This document shows positions 39,273 to 46,790 of a DNA stretch of 46,790 bases, one piece after another. Every line of letters starts with the position of its first letter. Position 1 is the stretch's first letter. The notes beneath the pieces were generated by a model. The model was not told where the DNA came from. It searched no databases and saw only the letters and a list, made by a program, of their open reading frames with translations. Both the position numbers and the translations under genes were made by a program. The stretch is from contig CAKUBG010000022.1 of NCBI GenBank assembly GCA_934636825.1, positions 1 to 46,790 on the forward strand, given 5' to 3'. Source of the DNA: an uncultured bacterium. GTDB taxonomy: Bacteria > Vulcanimicrobiota > Xenobia > Xenobiales > Xenobiaceae.

Positions 39273-39604
39273 TTTTTCTTCTGACGCTCCCAAGGCGTTC
39301 TTTCAAATACAGGATAAGCTAAGATCCACTCCCAAGCGCCTGTCCAAGAGCTTAGATAAGCGGCTTCGCCTTCATCATTTAAATTTGACCAAAAAGCTTC
39401 GTCAGGTTCAGAGCCTTTATCTGGTGCGTTTGGGTAAGGACGCACCGCTATGACACGCAAACGGCCTTCGACTAAACCTGTGCTGGGCGGACGGGTTACA
39501 ACAACATGGCGGGGCGCCAACCCAAGCTGACGAGCTTGAGCCAGCGCCTCGCCATAATCCTGCCCTAGCCAACGACCAGGGCAGTCAGGGTGAGAAGGAC
39601 TCAT
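39269..39604 (-). CDS. Hypothetical protein with PASTA-like N-terminal segment
   Basis: This 111-residue protein lies between frr and uppS, with its ATG five bases after frr and its TGA overlapping uppS. The segment WLGQDYGEALAQARQLGLAP, then HVVVTRPP, then RLRVIAVRP, resembles the strand-helix pattern of small PASTA-like proteins that recur in Clostridia (V-G-x-x-x-x-x-A-x-x-x-L-x-x-x-G, then a PP and an RV-R strand). The C-terminal 40 residues are acidic and Trp-rich. The tight coupling suggests that it belongs to this cluster and was not acquired. The function is unknown. Confidence 0.7.
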   Translation of the reverse strand: MSPSHPDCPGRWLGQDYGEALAQARQLGLAPRHVVVTRPPSTGLVEGRLRVIAVRPYPNAPDKGSEPDEAFWSNLNDEGEAAYLSSWTGAWEWILAYPVFERTPWERQKKK

Positions 39605-39609
39605 CCTAC

Positions 39610-40161
39610 TTATACTTCCATAATCTCTTTTTCTTTAGCAGAGAAGACTTTACCCAACTCGTCAATATTTTTGTCGAGCATCTTCTGGATCTCGTCCTGA
39701 GCTTTTTTAACTTCATCCTCAGGAGCTCCGTCAACCTTCTTCAAGCTGTCCATAGCTTCGCGACGAATGTTGCGCATAGAGACTTTGGCTTCTTCGGTCA
39801 TCTTCTTAGCTTGCTTAACCAGCTCTTTACGACGATCTTCAGTTAAAGGAGGGAAGACTAAGCGAATCATTACGCCATCATTGGCAGGATTGATACCCAA
39901 ATCGGACTTTTGAATAGCCTTTTCGATAGCGGTAATGTTCTTTTTATCGAAAGGAGTAATAGTGAGCATGCGAGCTTCAGGCATACCGACAGTAGCTACC
40001 TGATTGATGGGCATCTCAGAGCCATAAGCTTCGACTAAAATGCGATCCAAAAGAACAGGAGTAGCCCGACCGGTTCTGATAGTTGCGAAACTGCGCACCA
40101 AACTCTCACGAGTCTTCTTCATCTTCTCTTCAGCGTTTTTGCGTATACTAGGATCTATCAC
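39610..40161 (-). CDS. frr: Ribosome recycling factor
   Basis: RRF releases the 70S ribosome from mRNA with EF-G after termination. At 183 residues it matches the family length of about 185. Blocks ATIRTGRATPVLLDRILVEAYG, INQVATVGMPEARMLTITPFD and DLGINPANDGVMIRLVFPPL are diagnostic. The start is GTG 40161, overlapping the pyrH TGA by four bases. Confidence 0.98.
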   Translation of the reverse strand: MIDPSIRKNAEEKMKKTRESLVRSFATIRTGRATPVLLDRILVEAYGSEMPINQVATVGMPEARMLTITPFDKKNITAIEKAIQKSDLGINPANDGVMIRLVFPPLTEDRRKELVKQAKKMTEEAKVSMRNIRREAMDSLKKVDGAPEDEVKKAQDEIQKMLDKNIDELGKVFSAKEKEIMEV

Positions 40162-40871
40162 TGGAGTTCCTCCTTAACTAAAGTGCCGATATTAGCACCG
40201 TCAATAACTACTTTATGCAAGTTGCCTTGTTCGGTAATATTAAACACATATACCGGCAAACCATTGTCACGGCACAACGAAAATGCTGTGCTGTCCATAA
40301 CTTTTAAACCGCGATTTAGAGCCTCTGTAAAAGTCAGAGAATCAAAACGCTTGGCTTCGGGATTTTTATGCGGGTCGCTATCGTATACGCCATCAATCAG
40401 CGTACCTTTCAGAACCACATCAGCTTCTATTTGTAAGCCGCGCAAAGCAGCTCCCGAATCTGTCGTAAAGTACGGATTGCCCGTACCTCCGACAAAAATA
40501 ACTACTTTTTTAGATGCTAAATGCTCGCGAGCAGCCTTAGCGTTGAAAAGCTGAGCGAATTGGGGAACTTGAACAGCTGCCATAACTACAGCTTCCTGCC
40601 CTTGAGCCCTAAGCGCATCGGCAAAAGCCAAACCATTCATAATAGTGGCCAGCATACCCATAGAATCGGCGCTATTGCGTTCCATATAGGGAGCCATACG
40701 AGCACGCCAGAAATTGCCACCGCCTAAGACTACGCCAACTTCTACGCCACTCTTAGCTATTTCAGCCACTTGCTCAGCATAGCCGAAAATGGCTTCTTGC
40801 TCAATACCCAAATCATGCTGACCGGCCAGCACTTCACCGGATAGTTTTAATAAAATTCGCTTAAAACGCAA
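40158..40871 (-). CDS. pyrH: Uridylate kinase (UMP kinase)
   Basis: This 237-residue amino-acid-kinase-fold UMP kinase phosphorylates UMP for pyrimidine supply. Motifs are RILLKLSGEVLAG (phosphate-binding Lys), VGVVLGGGNFWR, SADSMGMLATIMNGLAF and FVGGTGNPYFTTDSGAALR. The start is TTG 40871, with AAGGGA about nine bases upstream. It is followed by frr with a four-base overlap and preceded by tsf across a terminator-like hairpin. Confidence 0.98.
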   Translation of the reverse strand: MRFKRILLKLSGEVLAGQHDLGIEQEAIFGYAEQVAEIAKSGVEVGVVLGGGNFWRARMAPYMERNSADSMGMLATIMNGLAFADALRAQGQEAVVMAAVQVPQFAQLFNAKAAREHLASKKVVIFVGGTGNPYFTTDSGAALRGLQIEADVVLKGTLIDGVYDSDPHKNPEAKRFDSLTFTEALNRGLKVMDSTAFSLCRDNGLPVYVFNITEQGNLHKVVIDGANIGTLVKEELQ

Positions 40872-40938
40872 TGTTCCAAGTCCCTTTCTTGCCTCACTCT
40901 CCCCCGGAGCGACTCACTTTTTGTTACCTAAATTGCGG

Positions 40939-40988
40939 AAAAAAAAGCCCCGCCTTTTCAAACTTGCAGTTCAAAAAAACGAGGCTTT
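40939..40988 (-). terminator. Terminator-like hairpin between tsf and pyrH
   Basis: AAAGCCTCG (minus strand, 40988-40980) pairs with CGGGGCTTT (40952-40944), one pair being G-U, across an A/T-rich loop, followed by a run of seven U (40945-40939 region). Confidence 0.75.
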
Positions 40989-41015
40989 CATCACAAAATC
41001 AGCTTAAAAGCAATA

Positions 41016-41615
41016 TTATTCCTCACCGACAGCCATGCGGCAGAAACGTTTTACAACGATATTCTCGCCCAACTTGCCGATAACTTGCTTGATCTTGTCG
41101 CCGATAGTGACATCGTTGTCCTTTACGAAAGGCTGATCGAGCAAAACTTTCTCTTTGAGGAAGCTGTCAACCTGACCCTTAGCGATCTTTTCAGCGATCT
41201 GCTCAGGCTTGCCGTTCTCGATAGCGTTCTTCTTGTAGCCTTCGATTTCAGCTTCAATGAAATCGGCGGGAACTTGCTCACGAGAGACATAAATAGGATT
41301 CATGGAAGCCACTTGCAAGCAAATGTCTTTCAACAAATTCTGGAACTCTTCGGTCTTAGCCACGAAGTCGGTTTCGCAATAGAGCTCTACCAACACGCCA
41401 ACTTTACCAGTGTGGTGCATGTAGCAACCAACGCGGCCTTCAGCAGCAGTACGAGTAGCCTTGCTCTCAGCTTTGGCCATACCTTTGCGGCGGAGCCACT
41501 CTTGGGCCTTCTTGACGTCGCCGTCGCACTCTTTAAGAGCGTTGCGGCAATCCATCATACCAGCGCTGGTAAGATCACGGAGTTCTTTTACTTGAGCAGC
41601 AGTAACAGTAGCCAT
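41016..41615 (-). CDS. tsf: Elongation factor Ts
   Basis: This 199-residue guanine-nucleotide exchange factor for EF-Tu has an N-terminal UBA-like domain (VTAAQVKELRDLTSAGMMDC) and the core TDFVAKTEEFQNLLKDICLQ. Its length fits the short EF-Ts class, with a single core subdomain. ATG 41615 with AGAGGT eight bases upstream is the true start; the frame extends 28 codons upstream through a hairpin and should not be used. Confidence 0.97.
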   Translation of the reverse strand: MATVTAAQVKELRDLTSAGMMDCRNALKECDGDVKKAQEWLRRKGMAKAESKATRTAAEGRVGCYMHHTGKVGVLVELYCETDFVAKTEEFQNLLKDICLQVASMNPIYVSREQVPADFIEAEIEGYKKNAIENGKPEQIAEKIAKGQVDSFLKEKVLLDQPFVKDNDVTIGDKIKQVIGKLGENIVVKRFCRMAVGEE

Positions 41616-41646
41616 TAAAATATACCTCTTGAAAATATTCGCACAG

Positions 41647-41689
41647 AAAAAGGGAGGCCTCAAGGCAGGAACCACTTTTCGGCTCCCTC
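41647..41689 (-). terminator. Attenuator-like hairpin between rpsB and tsf
   Basis: AGGGAGCC (minus strand, 41688-41681) pairs with GGCCTCCCT (41659-41651), one base bulged, followed by UUUU. A hairpin between rpsB and tsf is also known in E. coli, where it partly terminates transcription. Confidence 0.75.
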
Positions 41690-41722
41690 CTCCGATCAAG
41701 TCAAATCCTAGTTATCAGACAA

Positions 41723-42622
41723 TTAGTCTTCAGCGCGCCATACGCCGCCGGGGATGTCGTTGTCGTTCTTCTCTTCGGTGAAGCTCTTGGCAACTTCTTT
41801 GGTGATAGCTTCGGCGTTTTCGATGGCTTCTTCGGCTATTTCTTCAGCAGCTTCGGCTACGTCGGCAGCAGCTTCGTCTACGACGATTTCCATCTCGGAC
41901 TTGCCTTCGATAACGGCATCGGCGATCTTGCCGGTGAGTAAACGGACAGCGCGGATAGCGTCGTCGTTACCGGGAATAGGATAATCGATAACGTCGGGGT
42001 CACAGTTGGTGTCAACGATAGCTACAACAGGGATACCAAGTTTGCGAGCTTCGTTTACGGCGATGTACTCTTTGCGAGGGTCTACGACAAACAAAGCACC
42101 GGGAAGGCTCTTCATGTTCTTGATGCCGCCCAAGAACTTCTCAAGTTTCTTGCGCTCATCTTCCAAACGAAGGACTTCCTTCTTAGTAAGGCTTTCGAAG
42201 GTACCGTCTTCGCGCATGTTCTCTAACTCGCGCAAACGAGCGATACGGGTCTGGATGGTCTTCCAGTTGGTGAGCATACCGCCCAACCAACGCTGGGTCA
42301 CGAAGAACTCGTTGCAACGTACGGCGTCTTCGGCGATGGTGTCCTGAGCCTGCTTCTTAGTACCGACAAAAAGAATAGGGCGGGGATCAAACATAGGGGT
42401 CTCGACGATACGACGATTCTCGTAGTCGTACTGGCCCTTTACGACGGCTTTCAAGAAAGCATAAGCCTCTTTGAGTTTAGCGACGGTCTTCTGAAGGTCG
42501 ATGATGTAGATGCCGTTGCGCTGGGTGAAGATGAACTTCGCCATCTTAGGGTTCCAACGACGAGTCTGGTGACCAAAGTGAACACCGGCTTCTAAGAGCT
42601 GCTTCATGCTAATTAATGCCAT
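41723..42622 (-). CDS. rpsB: 30S ribosomal protein S2
   Basis: This 299-residue S2 has the signature MKQLLEAGVHFGHQTRRWNP and later FVTQRWLGGMLTNWKTI and ALFVVDPRKEYIAVNEARKL. Residues beyond about 240 form an acidic Ala/Glu-rich tail (VAEAAEEIAEEAIENAEAIT) that is longer than in E. coli S2 (241 residues). ATG 42622 follows AGGAGG six bases upstream. It heads the cluster tsf-pyrH-frr-uppS. Confidence 0.98.
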   Translation of the reverse strand: MALISMKQLLEAGVHFGHQTRRWNPKMAKFIFTQRNGIYIIDLQKTVAKLKEAYAFLKAVVKGQYDYENRRIVETPMFDPRPILFVGTKKQAQDTIAEDAVRCNEFFVTQRWLGGMLTNWKTIQTRIARLRELENMREDGTFESLTKKEVLRLEDERKKLEKFLGGIKNMKSLPGALFVVDPRKEYIAVNEARKLGIPVVAIVDTNCDPDVIDYPIPGNDDAIRAVRLLTGKIADAVIEGKSEMEIVVDEAAADVAEAAEEIAEEAIENAEAITKEVAKSFTEEKNDNDIPGGVWRAED

Positions 42623-42645
42623 TTTATCCTCCTGGGTTTTACCGA

Positions 42646-42680
42646 CGCGACCAACTTTTATTGATTTTTACCAGGTCGCG
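42646..42680 (-). promoter_or_regulatory. Hairpin in the rpsB leader, possible S2 autoregulatory site
   Basis: CGCGACC (minus strand, 42680-42674) pairs perfectly with GGTCGCG (42652-42646) across a 21-base A/U-rich loop, ending about 16 bases before the AGGAGG. Ribosomal protein S2 represses its own mRNA leader in E. coli, so a similar role is plausible but unproven. Confidence 0.4.
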
Positions 42681-42888
42681 CCGCCTCGCAGTTTCAAAAC
42701 AGAACTTCTACCCTGTCTTTTGCTTCCCCCCTATTATCGGCGGGCTGCCAGCAAAAAGGCAAGGCACCCTGAAATTCACAAGAAAAAAACTGCTGCGACT
42801 TATATTTTACAAAAGCCTAAGCTATAAGAAAAGCATAAGGCTAAATTTAGCAACGGTATTCTATCACTTACCACTATAGCTAGTCAAT

Positions 42889-42913
42889 AAAAAGGGCCGC
42901 TTTTCGGCGGCCC
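42889..42913 (-). terminator. Rho-independent terminator after hslU
   Basis: GGGCCGC (minus strand, 42913-42907) pairs with GCGGCCC (42900-42894), with a six-base loop, followed by UUUUUAUU. Confidence 0.92.
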
Positions 42914-42930
42914 AGTCAATAGAAAATGCG

Positions 42931-44883
42931 CTATAAAATAAAGCGTGAGAGATCGCGACTCTGACAAATATCTTTCAGCTCTTTAAGTACATACTGACGA
43001 TCTATAACTACTTTCCCCTTATCCATTTCTGGAGCTTCGAAAGAAATTTTTTCTAAAACTCTCTCTAAAAGCGTATGCAAACGGCGAGCGCCAATATTTT
43101 CGTTTTGCTCGTTAACCTGGCAAGCCATGGCAGCCAGTTCATCAATGGCATCGTCAGCAAACTCGACTTCAATACCTTCAGTAGCCAACAATTCTTTATA
43201 TTGGCGAGTTAAAGAATTTTGTGGCTCAGTCAAAATACGCTTAAAGTCTTCTTTTTTGAGATTGTCCAAAGTAACTCGAATGGGGAAACGACCTTGCAAT
43301 TCTGGAATTAAATCGGAAGGTTTAGTTTCATGGAAAGCACCAGCGGCAATAAACAAGATATGCTCGGTGCGAATTGGGCCAATTTTTGTATTAACTGAGC
43401 ATCCTTCAACTATAGGTAAAATATCACGCTGGACACCTTCGCGGGAGACATCGGGTCCGTGGCCTCCCCCTTCTTTGCCAGCTACTTTATCCAATTCATC
43501 TAAAAAGACAATGGCCTGATTTTCGATTAGCTCTATGGCCTCACGCTTAACATCTTCCATATCGATGAGCTTTTTAGATTCCTCAGCCGTAAGTAACTGG
43601 AAGGCTCTATCTACAGGAAGCTTATGGTTTTGACGCTTTTTAGGAAACATCGAGCCAAAAATATCTTGGAAATTGACGCCGATTTCTTCGCTATCACCGG
43701 TCAGCACTTGAATTTCCTGAGGATTTTCTTCCTCAAGTTCTATTTCAACAGTGTGTTCTTTAAGCTCTCCTTTAAAAAGACGCTCATAAAGCTCAGCTCG
43801 GCTGATTTTGGCTAATTCATTAGTCGGCTTCTTGTTCTTTTTGGCAGTTTTGTCGTTGAATACTCCAAAAATAGAACTATTGCGGCCGCCTGCAATGCCA
43901 TTTTCTATGCCTTGCAAACTGTCAAGTAAGCGCCCTAAAGCGGCTACACGAGCTTCACGCTTAACTTTTTCCATACGCTCGCGTTCAACCATACGCATTC
44001 CCACTAAAGCCAAGTCGCGGATCATTGATTCCACGTCTCGGCCAACATAGCCAACTTCTGTATATTTAGTAGCTTCTACCTTTAAGAAAGGAGCGCCCAC
44101 CAACTTAGCCAAGCGTCGAGCGATTTCAGTTTTACCCACACCGGTAGGGCCAACCATGAGAATATTTTTAGGAATGATCTCTTCGCGCAACTCTCCACCC
44201 AATTTTTCTCTGCGATAGCGATTGCGTAAAGCTACAGCTACAGCCTTTTTGGCTCGATCTTGCCCCACAATATAGCGATCTAAAGCTTCTACAACCTGGC
44301 GTGGAGTCATCACTTCTTCCAACTTTACAGAATCGCACTCCCGGCCTTCTTTTTGGGCATTTGCAAACAGTTGCTCTAAAGGATAAGCTTCAAAATCAGG
44401 CTTATCATTATTGTCGGCAACTTGAGCACGTTTTTCAGTGTTGCTCTCCGTGTCACCCTCTGCACTTTTTGCAGCATCAGAAGTATCGTCGTTTTCCCCA
44501 TCATTATCAACTAACTCTGAATCGTCGCTTTCGGCTTTATTTTGCTCAGTTTGTTCTCGCTCTTGTACAGCTTTGCGTAAGTCTGCTCCAAAAATAAACT
44601 GAGGAACAAAGGTATTAGAGTCACTCTTTTTATCTTCAGTTGTTTCAACTTTTTCAGATTCCGACTTACTTTCGGCACATTCAGTTGCATGGCGGGCTGC
44701 TTCAGCAATATCTTGTCCGTTTTTCATAAGTATACTAGCCCAAGCTTTAAATTCCGGAGGCAAAACTTCTTCACTATTGTTTTTATCTCCGCTCTGACCA
44801 GTTTTGTGGTGAGAATAGTCTTCCAACTCTTTCATAGCTTTTTGTAAAAATTCTTGTAAATCTTTTGTGGAATCGGAACTCAT
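42931..44883 (-). CDS. hslU: HslU, ATPase subunit of the HslUV protease, with long N-terminal extension
   Basis: HslU unfolds substrates and feeds them to the HslV peptidase. The core starts at residue 192 (MTPRQVVEALDRYIVGQDRA). It has Walker A GPTGVGKTE near 243, the pore loop GYVGRDVESMIRDL, an I domain, Walker B AIVFLDELDKVA and the C-terminal tail DLSRFIL that docks into HslV. All key motifs are intact. The first 190 residues are an acidic, Ser/Glu/Asp-rich extension (KSESEKVETTEDKKSDS and similar); typical HslU is about 445-470 residues, this one 650. ATG 44883 has AAGGAG six bases upstream; an upstream extension to 44946 is unsupported. No hslV is adjacent, which is unusual. Confidence 0.95.
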   Translation of the reverse strand: MSSDSTKDLQEFLQKAMKELEDYSHHKTGQSGDKNNSEEVLPPEFKAWASILMKNGQDIAEAARHATECAESKSESEKVETTEDKKSDSNTFVPQFIFGADLRKAVQEREQTEQNKAESDDSELVDNDGENDDTSDAAKSAEGDTESNTEKRAQVADNNDKPDFEAYPLEQLFANAQKEGRECDSVKLEEVMTPRQVVEALDRYIVGQDRAKKAVAVALRNRYRREKLGGELREEIIPKNILMVGPTGVGKTEIARRLAKLVGAPFLKVEATKYTEVGYVGRDVESMIRDLALVGMRMVERERMEKVKREARVAALGRLLDSLQGIENGIAGGRNSSIFGVFNDKTAKKNKKPTNELAKISRAELYERLFKGELKEHTVEIELEEENPQEIQVLTGDSEEIGVNFQDIFGSMFPKKRQNHKLPVDRAFQLLTAEESKKLIDMEDVKREAIELIENQAIVFLDELDKVAGKEGGGHGPDVSREGVQRDILPIVEGCSVNTKIGPIRTEHILFIAAGAFHETKPSDLIPELQGRFPIRVTLDNLKKEDFKRILTEPQNSLTRQYKELLATEGIEVEFADDAIDELAAMACQVNEQNENIGARRLHTLLERVLEKISFEAPEMDKGKVVIDRQYVLKELKDICQSRDLSRFIL

Positions 44884-44958
44884 GAAATACTCCTTAAAAA
44901 AATTAAGCACCCCGTCAGCCCCAAAAGCTTCCGAAGTGCCTAGCAATTATACTACAAA

Positions 44959-46437
44959 CTAACGCTTAATCTGGCTAGCCGGAACTTTAAAGCGAATATT
45001 TTTTATATTCTCTTTCTTAAAGGTACGATCTCCAGTTTCGTTAGTAAAATAAAACTCGTTGGTAAGCATATAGCCAGACAAACGGCGACCGTCGTCCATT
45101 TCACACTTATCCAAGCTCCAACTGTCTAAGCTGAAAAGGATACTCTTAAAATCGTTCGGAGAAGTTTTTAAGCTTTCAGAAGTCGTCTCCAAAACGATCT
45201 CTTTATTGTGGCAACGCCCAACAAAAATATCACCATTGCGCAAAGTAATTACATCGTAAAGCTTGTCGTCCTCAACTACCGGAACCTCTTCTTTAGTTTG
45301 AGAAGCTTCTTTTTCTTCGGCTAAAATTTTAGACTCTATTTTTGTATCGATAGGCTTATTATCGCGAGTAGTTTTGGAAAACTCGTCAACCCAACGTCCT
45401 TCATCAGTCCAGAGAGATTTTTTATCTTGCTCTTTAGACTCTAATTGAGACTGTTGTTTGGCTTCTTCTACAGCTTTGGAAGAAACGGTATTATCTTTTA
45501 TAGATTTGGCATAAACATGCCCATCATTTTGGCTGGCAGCTTTTAAGCTATCAGTATCGATAGTTTCTTCATTTATCTGAGCGACAACTTTACTATCGGC
45601 AGGAGAGATTTTTCCCCCTCTAGCAGCCAAAACACTTTCAGCATCAAAGCTTGTTTTAACATAATCAGCCTTAGGGCCGATAAGTTCGCCTAAACGTCCT
45701 TCGCCACCAACTCCGGGCACACCAAAACCAGCGGAGAAGTCTAACAAGTTGTACTGGAAACGTTTGCCGGAAAGAGACTCAGGCCAAAGTAAGGGTTTGA
45801 AGACAATTAAACCTTTGCCCTCACGACGCATAGCAGCCAAAGCCGGCGAATCGGAAGCAAATTGCAACAGAGGCAAAGTATCTCCACCCAAAGCAACAGC
45901 ACTATAATTATCGTCACCTACTAAAGGTAAAAATACTGTGCACTGACCTACACCGGTCATAACATCTTGTTTGCTCATAGTAAGCACACCGGCGGCGCGA
46001 CCGTTATACTTGTAATTACCAAGTTCGCCAGATTCGTTGCGACCTTTAAATTGCTTGCCGGATAAAGCGTAAGCTTTCATGCCAAAGTAAGGAGCGTAGC
46101 GCGAATCGTAAAACCAAAAGGAATGGCCTTGGCGCACCCAATCGACAATAGCCGGACAGCAGGAAAGATCGAATTGTTCGAAGGGAATTTGTAAAATAAA
46201 GATACGCACTGTAGGGTCGGCCAAAACGTCTTTGACGTTATAAGCATTGCCACGTGTCATAACTTGAACACCTAATTCTTCGTAAGGATGATACCCTAAA
46301 GACGTTGGCGCTTCGTTGTCGGCATAAGCGGCAGTAGACATAAAACAGGCGCTCAATAAAATAAAAGTAAGAACTCTAAACCACAGTTTGCGCATTTGGC
46401 TCTGATGCACTCCAGTATTTTTTTTCAGCCTTTCCAC
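44959..46437 (-). CDS. Exported protein of unknown function
   Basis: This 492-residue protein starts at GTG 46437 with AGAGG about ten bases upstream; ATG 46395 is a second candidate and would give a conventional signal peptide. The hydrophobic segment (about residues 20-36) ends near AYADNE. Residues 50-250 look like an alpha/beta fold (VRIFILQIP, FEQFDLSCCPAIVDWVRQGH, SFWFYDSRYAPYFG, then GLIVFKPLLW), reminiscent of glutamine-amidotransferase-like or DUF4159-like domains. A charged Lys/Glu-rich linker follows. The C-terminal 100 residues repeat a beta pattern (ITLRNGDIFVGRCHNKEIVL, MDDGRRLSGYML), as in small SH3-like modules. There is no clear functional assignment. Confidence 0.7.
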   Translation of the reverse strand: MERLKKNTGVHQSQMRKLWFRVLTFILLSACFMSTAAYADNEAPTSLGYHPYEELGVQVMTRGNAYNVKDVLADPTVRIFILQIPFEQFDLSCCPAIVDWVRQGHSFWFYDSRYAPYFGMKAYALSGKQFKGRNESGELGNYKYNGRAAGVLTMSKQDVMTGVGQCTVFLPLVGDDNYSAVALGGDTLPLLQFASDSPALAAMRREGKGLIVFKPLLWPESLSGKRFQYNLLDFSAGFGVPGVGGEGRLGELIGPKADYVKTSFDAESVLAARGGKISPADSKVVAQINEETIDTDSLKAASQNDGHVYAKSIKDNTVSSKAVEEAKQQSQLESKEQDKKSLWTDEGRWVDEFSKTTRDNKPIDTKIESKILAEEKEASQTKEEVPVVEDDKLYDVITLRNGDIFVGRCHNKEIVLETTSESLKTSPNDFKSILFSLDSWSLDKCEMDDGRRLSGYMLTNEFYFTNETGDRTFKKENIKNIRFKVPASQIKR

Positions 46438-46790
46438 CAGCTGTACGCCTCTCCTTCTCCAACCGCCGCAAGCGTTTTTGCCTATGCAGCATTGTTACAC
46501 TTGCTGCACCACGTTTTTACGCTTTAAGCTCGTTCATTTCATAGCAAGTGATCATTTTGTAAGCGGTTGCGAAAGTAAAGTATAAGTGAACAAAATCTCC
46601 GTTTCTCGTGTTTAACTGGCTGCGTTTACGCCGCCAAAGCCAAGGACTACACTACATTCGTTTGTGCTAACTTATTGGCATTTCTTGGTGTGGCTGGTAA
46701 CAATGTGGCTTTAAAAAAGGCATAAAAAAAACGCCCTGCCTTGCGACAGAACGTCTTTTTCTTTTGAAAATATTTTGAACAGCAACTTCT
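46438..46790. other. Intergenic region at the right edge
   Basis: These 353 bases contain the upstream region of the 44959-46437 gene and a minus-strand terminator (46723-46754). A short hairpin, GGCGGCG-TAAA-CGCAGCC on the minus strand with one mismatch, lies near 46619-46638. No convincing promoter hexamers or coding region are seen. Confidence 0.5.
46723..46754 (-). terminator. Rho-independent terminator of a minus-strand gene beyond the window
   Basis: Minus-strand ACGTTCTG (46754-46747) pairs with CAGGGCGT (46738-46731), with two G-U pairs and an eight-base loop, followed by eight U. The pairing works only on the minus strand, so it terminates a gene lying to the right of this window. 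Confidence 0.75.

Larger units (their letters stand above)
42623..42930 (-). other. rpsB upstream region
   Basis: These 308 bases lie between hslU and rpsB. They hold the hslU terminator (42889-42913), an A/T-rich stretch of about 130 bases that should contain the rpsB promoter (no convincing hexamer pair seen), and a GC-rich leader with a hairpin (42646-42680). No coding region is supported. Confidence 0.5.

Overview
The window looks like chromosome of an uncultured, probably anaerobic, gut-type bacterium. The evidence is the two-subunit glycine decarboxylase, a LipM-type octanoyltransferase, a molybdenum hydroxylase of the XdhD type, lipoproteins and a CsgG-family protein (a family of outer-membrane or periplasmic secretion factors, which hints at a diderm envelope). 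All coding regions read with the standard bacterial code, and TTG and GTG starts are common. I cannot name the phylum from sequence alone. A deep-branching Terrabacteria-like diderm such as an Eremiobacterota/Xenobia-type lineage is only a guess. I recognised no IS element, phage, CRISPR array, tRNA or rRNA.

Layout. 1-4450 (+): the C-terminal tail of a Pro/Ala-rich protein, a very repetitive FHA-domain protein, and a NagZ-type beta-N-acetylhexosaminidase. 4545-6868 (-): three exported proteins; the CsgG-family gene has an in-frame TAA exactly at the end of its signal peptide. 7231-7647 (+): a small acidic YbjN-like protein. 7745-17592 (-): the glycine cleavage system with its lipoylation enzyme (gcvT, gcvH, gcvPA, gcvPB, lipM), preceded by ribF, a SPOR-domain membrane protein and a large Roadblock-like repeat protein. 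17882-26386 (+): a copper-amine-oxidase-N domain exported protein, an orphan sugar-type solute-binding protein, a DUF58/transglutaminase membrane pair and a large lipoprotein of unknown function.

26490-30116 (-): a compact three-gene unit with a small membrane protein, a carbamoyltransferase fused in one chain to a membrane-anchored SGNH hydrolase, and a DUF5989 protein. 30345-38304 (-): a probable purine or related N-heterocycle catabolism locus with a permease, a hydantoinase/oxoprolinase-family ATPase, a small HExxH protein, an FAD subunit and an XdhD-like Mo/Fe-S subunit. Inverted repeats in this locus could control translation or transcription. 38499-42622 (-): the conserved translation/cell-envelope cluster rpsB-tsf-pyrH-frr-(hypothetical)-uppS, with hairpin terminators between several members. 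42931-46437 (-): hslU with an unusual acidic N-terminal extension, and an exported protein of unknown function.

How the genes work together: GcvT/H/PA/PB and LipM form one pathway (glycine to methylene-THF, CO2 and NH3, with LipM acylating GcvH). The XdhD, FAD-subunit, hydantoinase-like and permease genes plausibly import and hydroxylate or open a heterocycle. The carbamoyltransferase-SGNH unit probably decorates an extracellular glycan. Intergenic hairpins with U-runs mark most transcription unit ends. The strongest points for a second look are the interrupted CsgG gene, the carbamoyltransferase-SGNH fusion, the structured leaders in the XdhD/hydantoinase locus, the extended HslU and the two repeat-rich FHA and Roadblock-like proteins.
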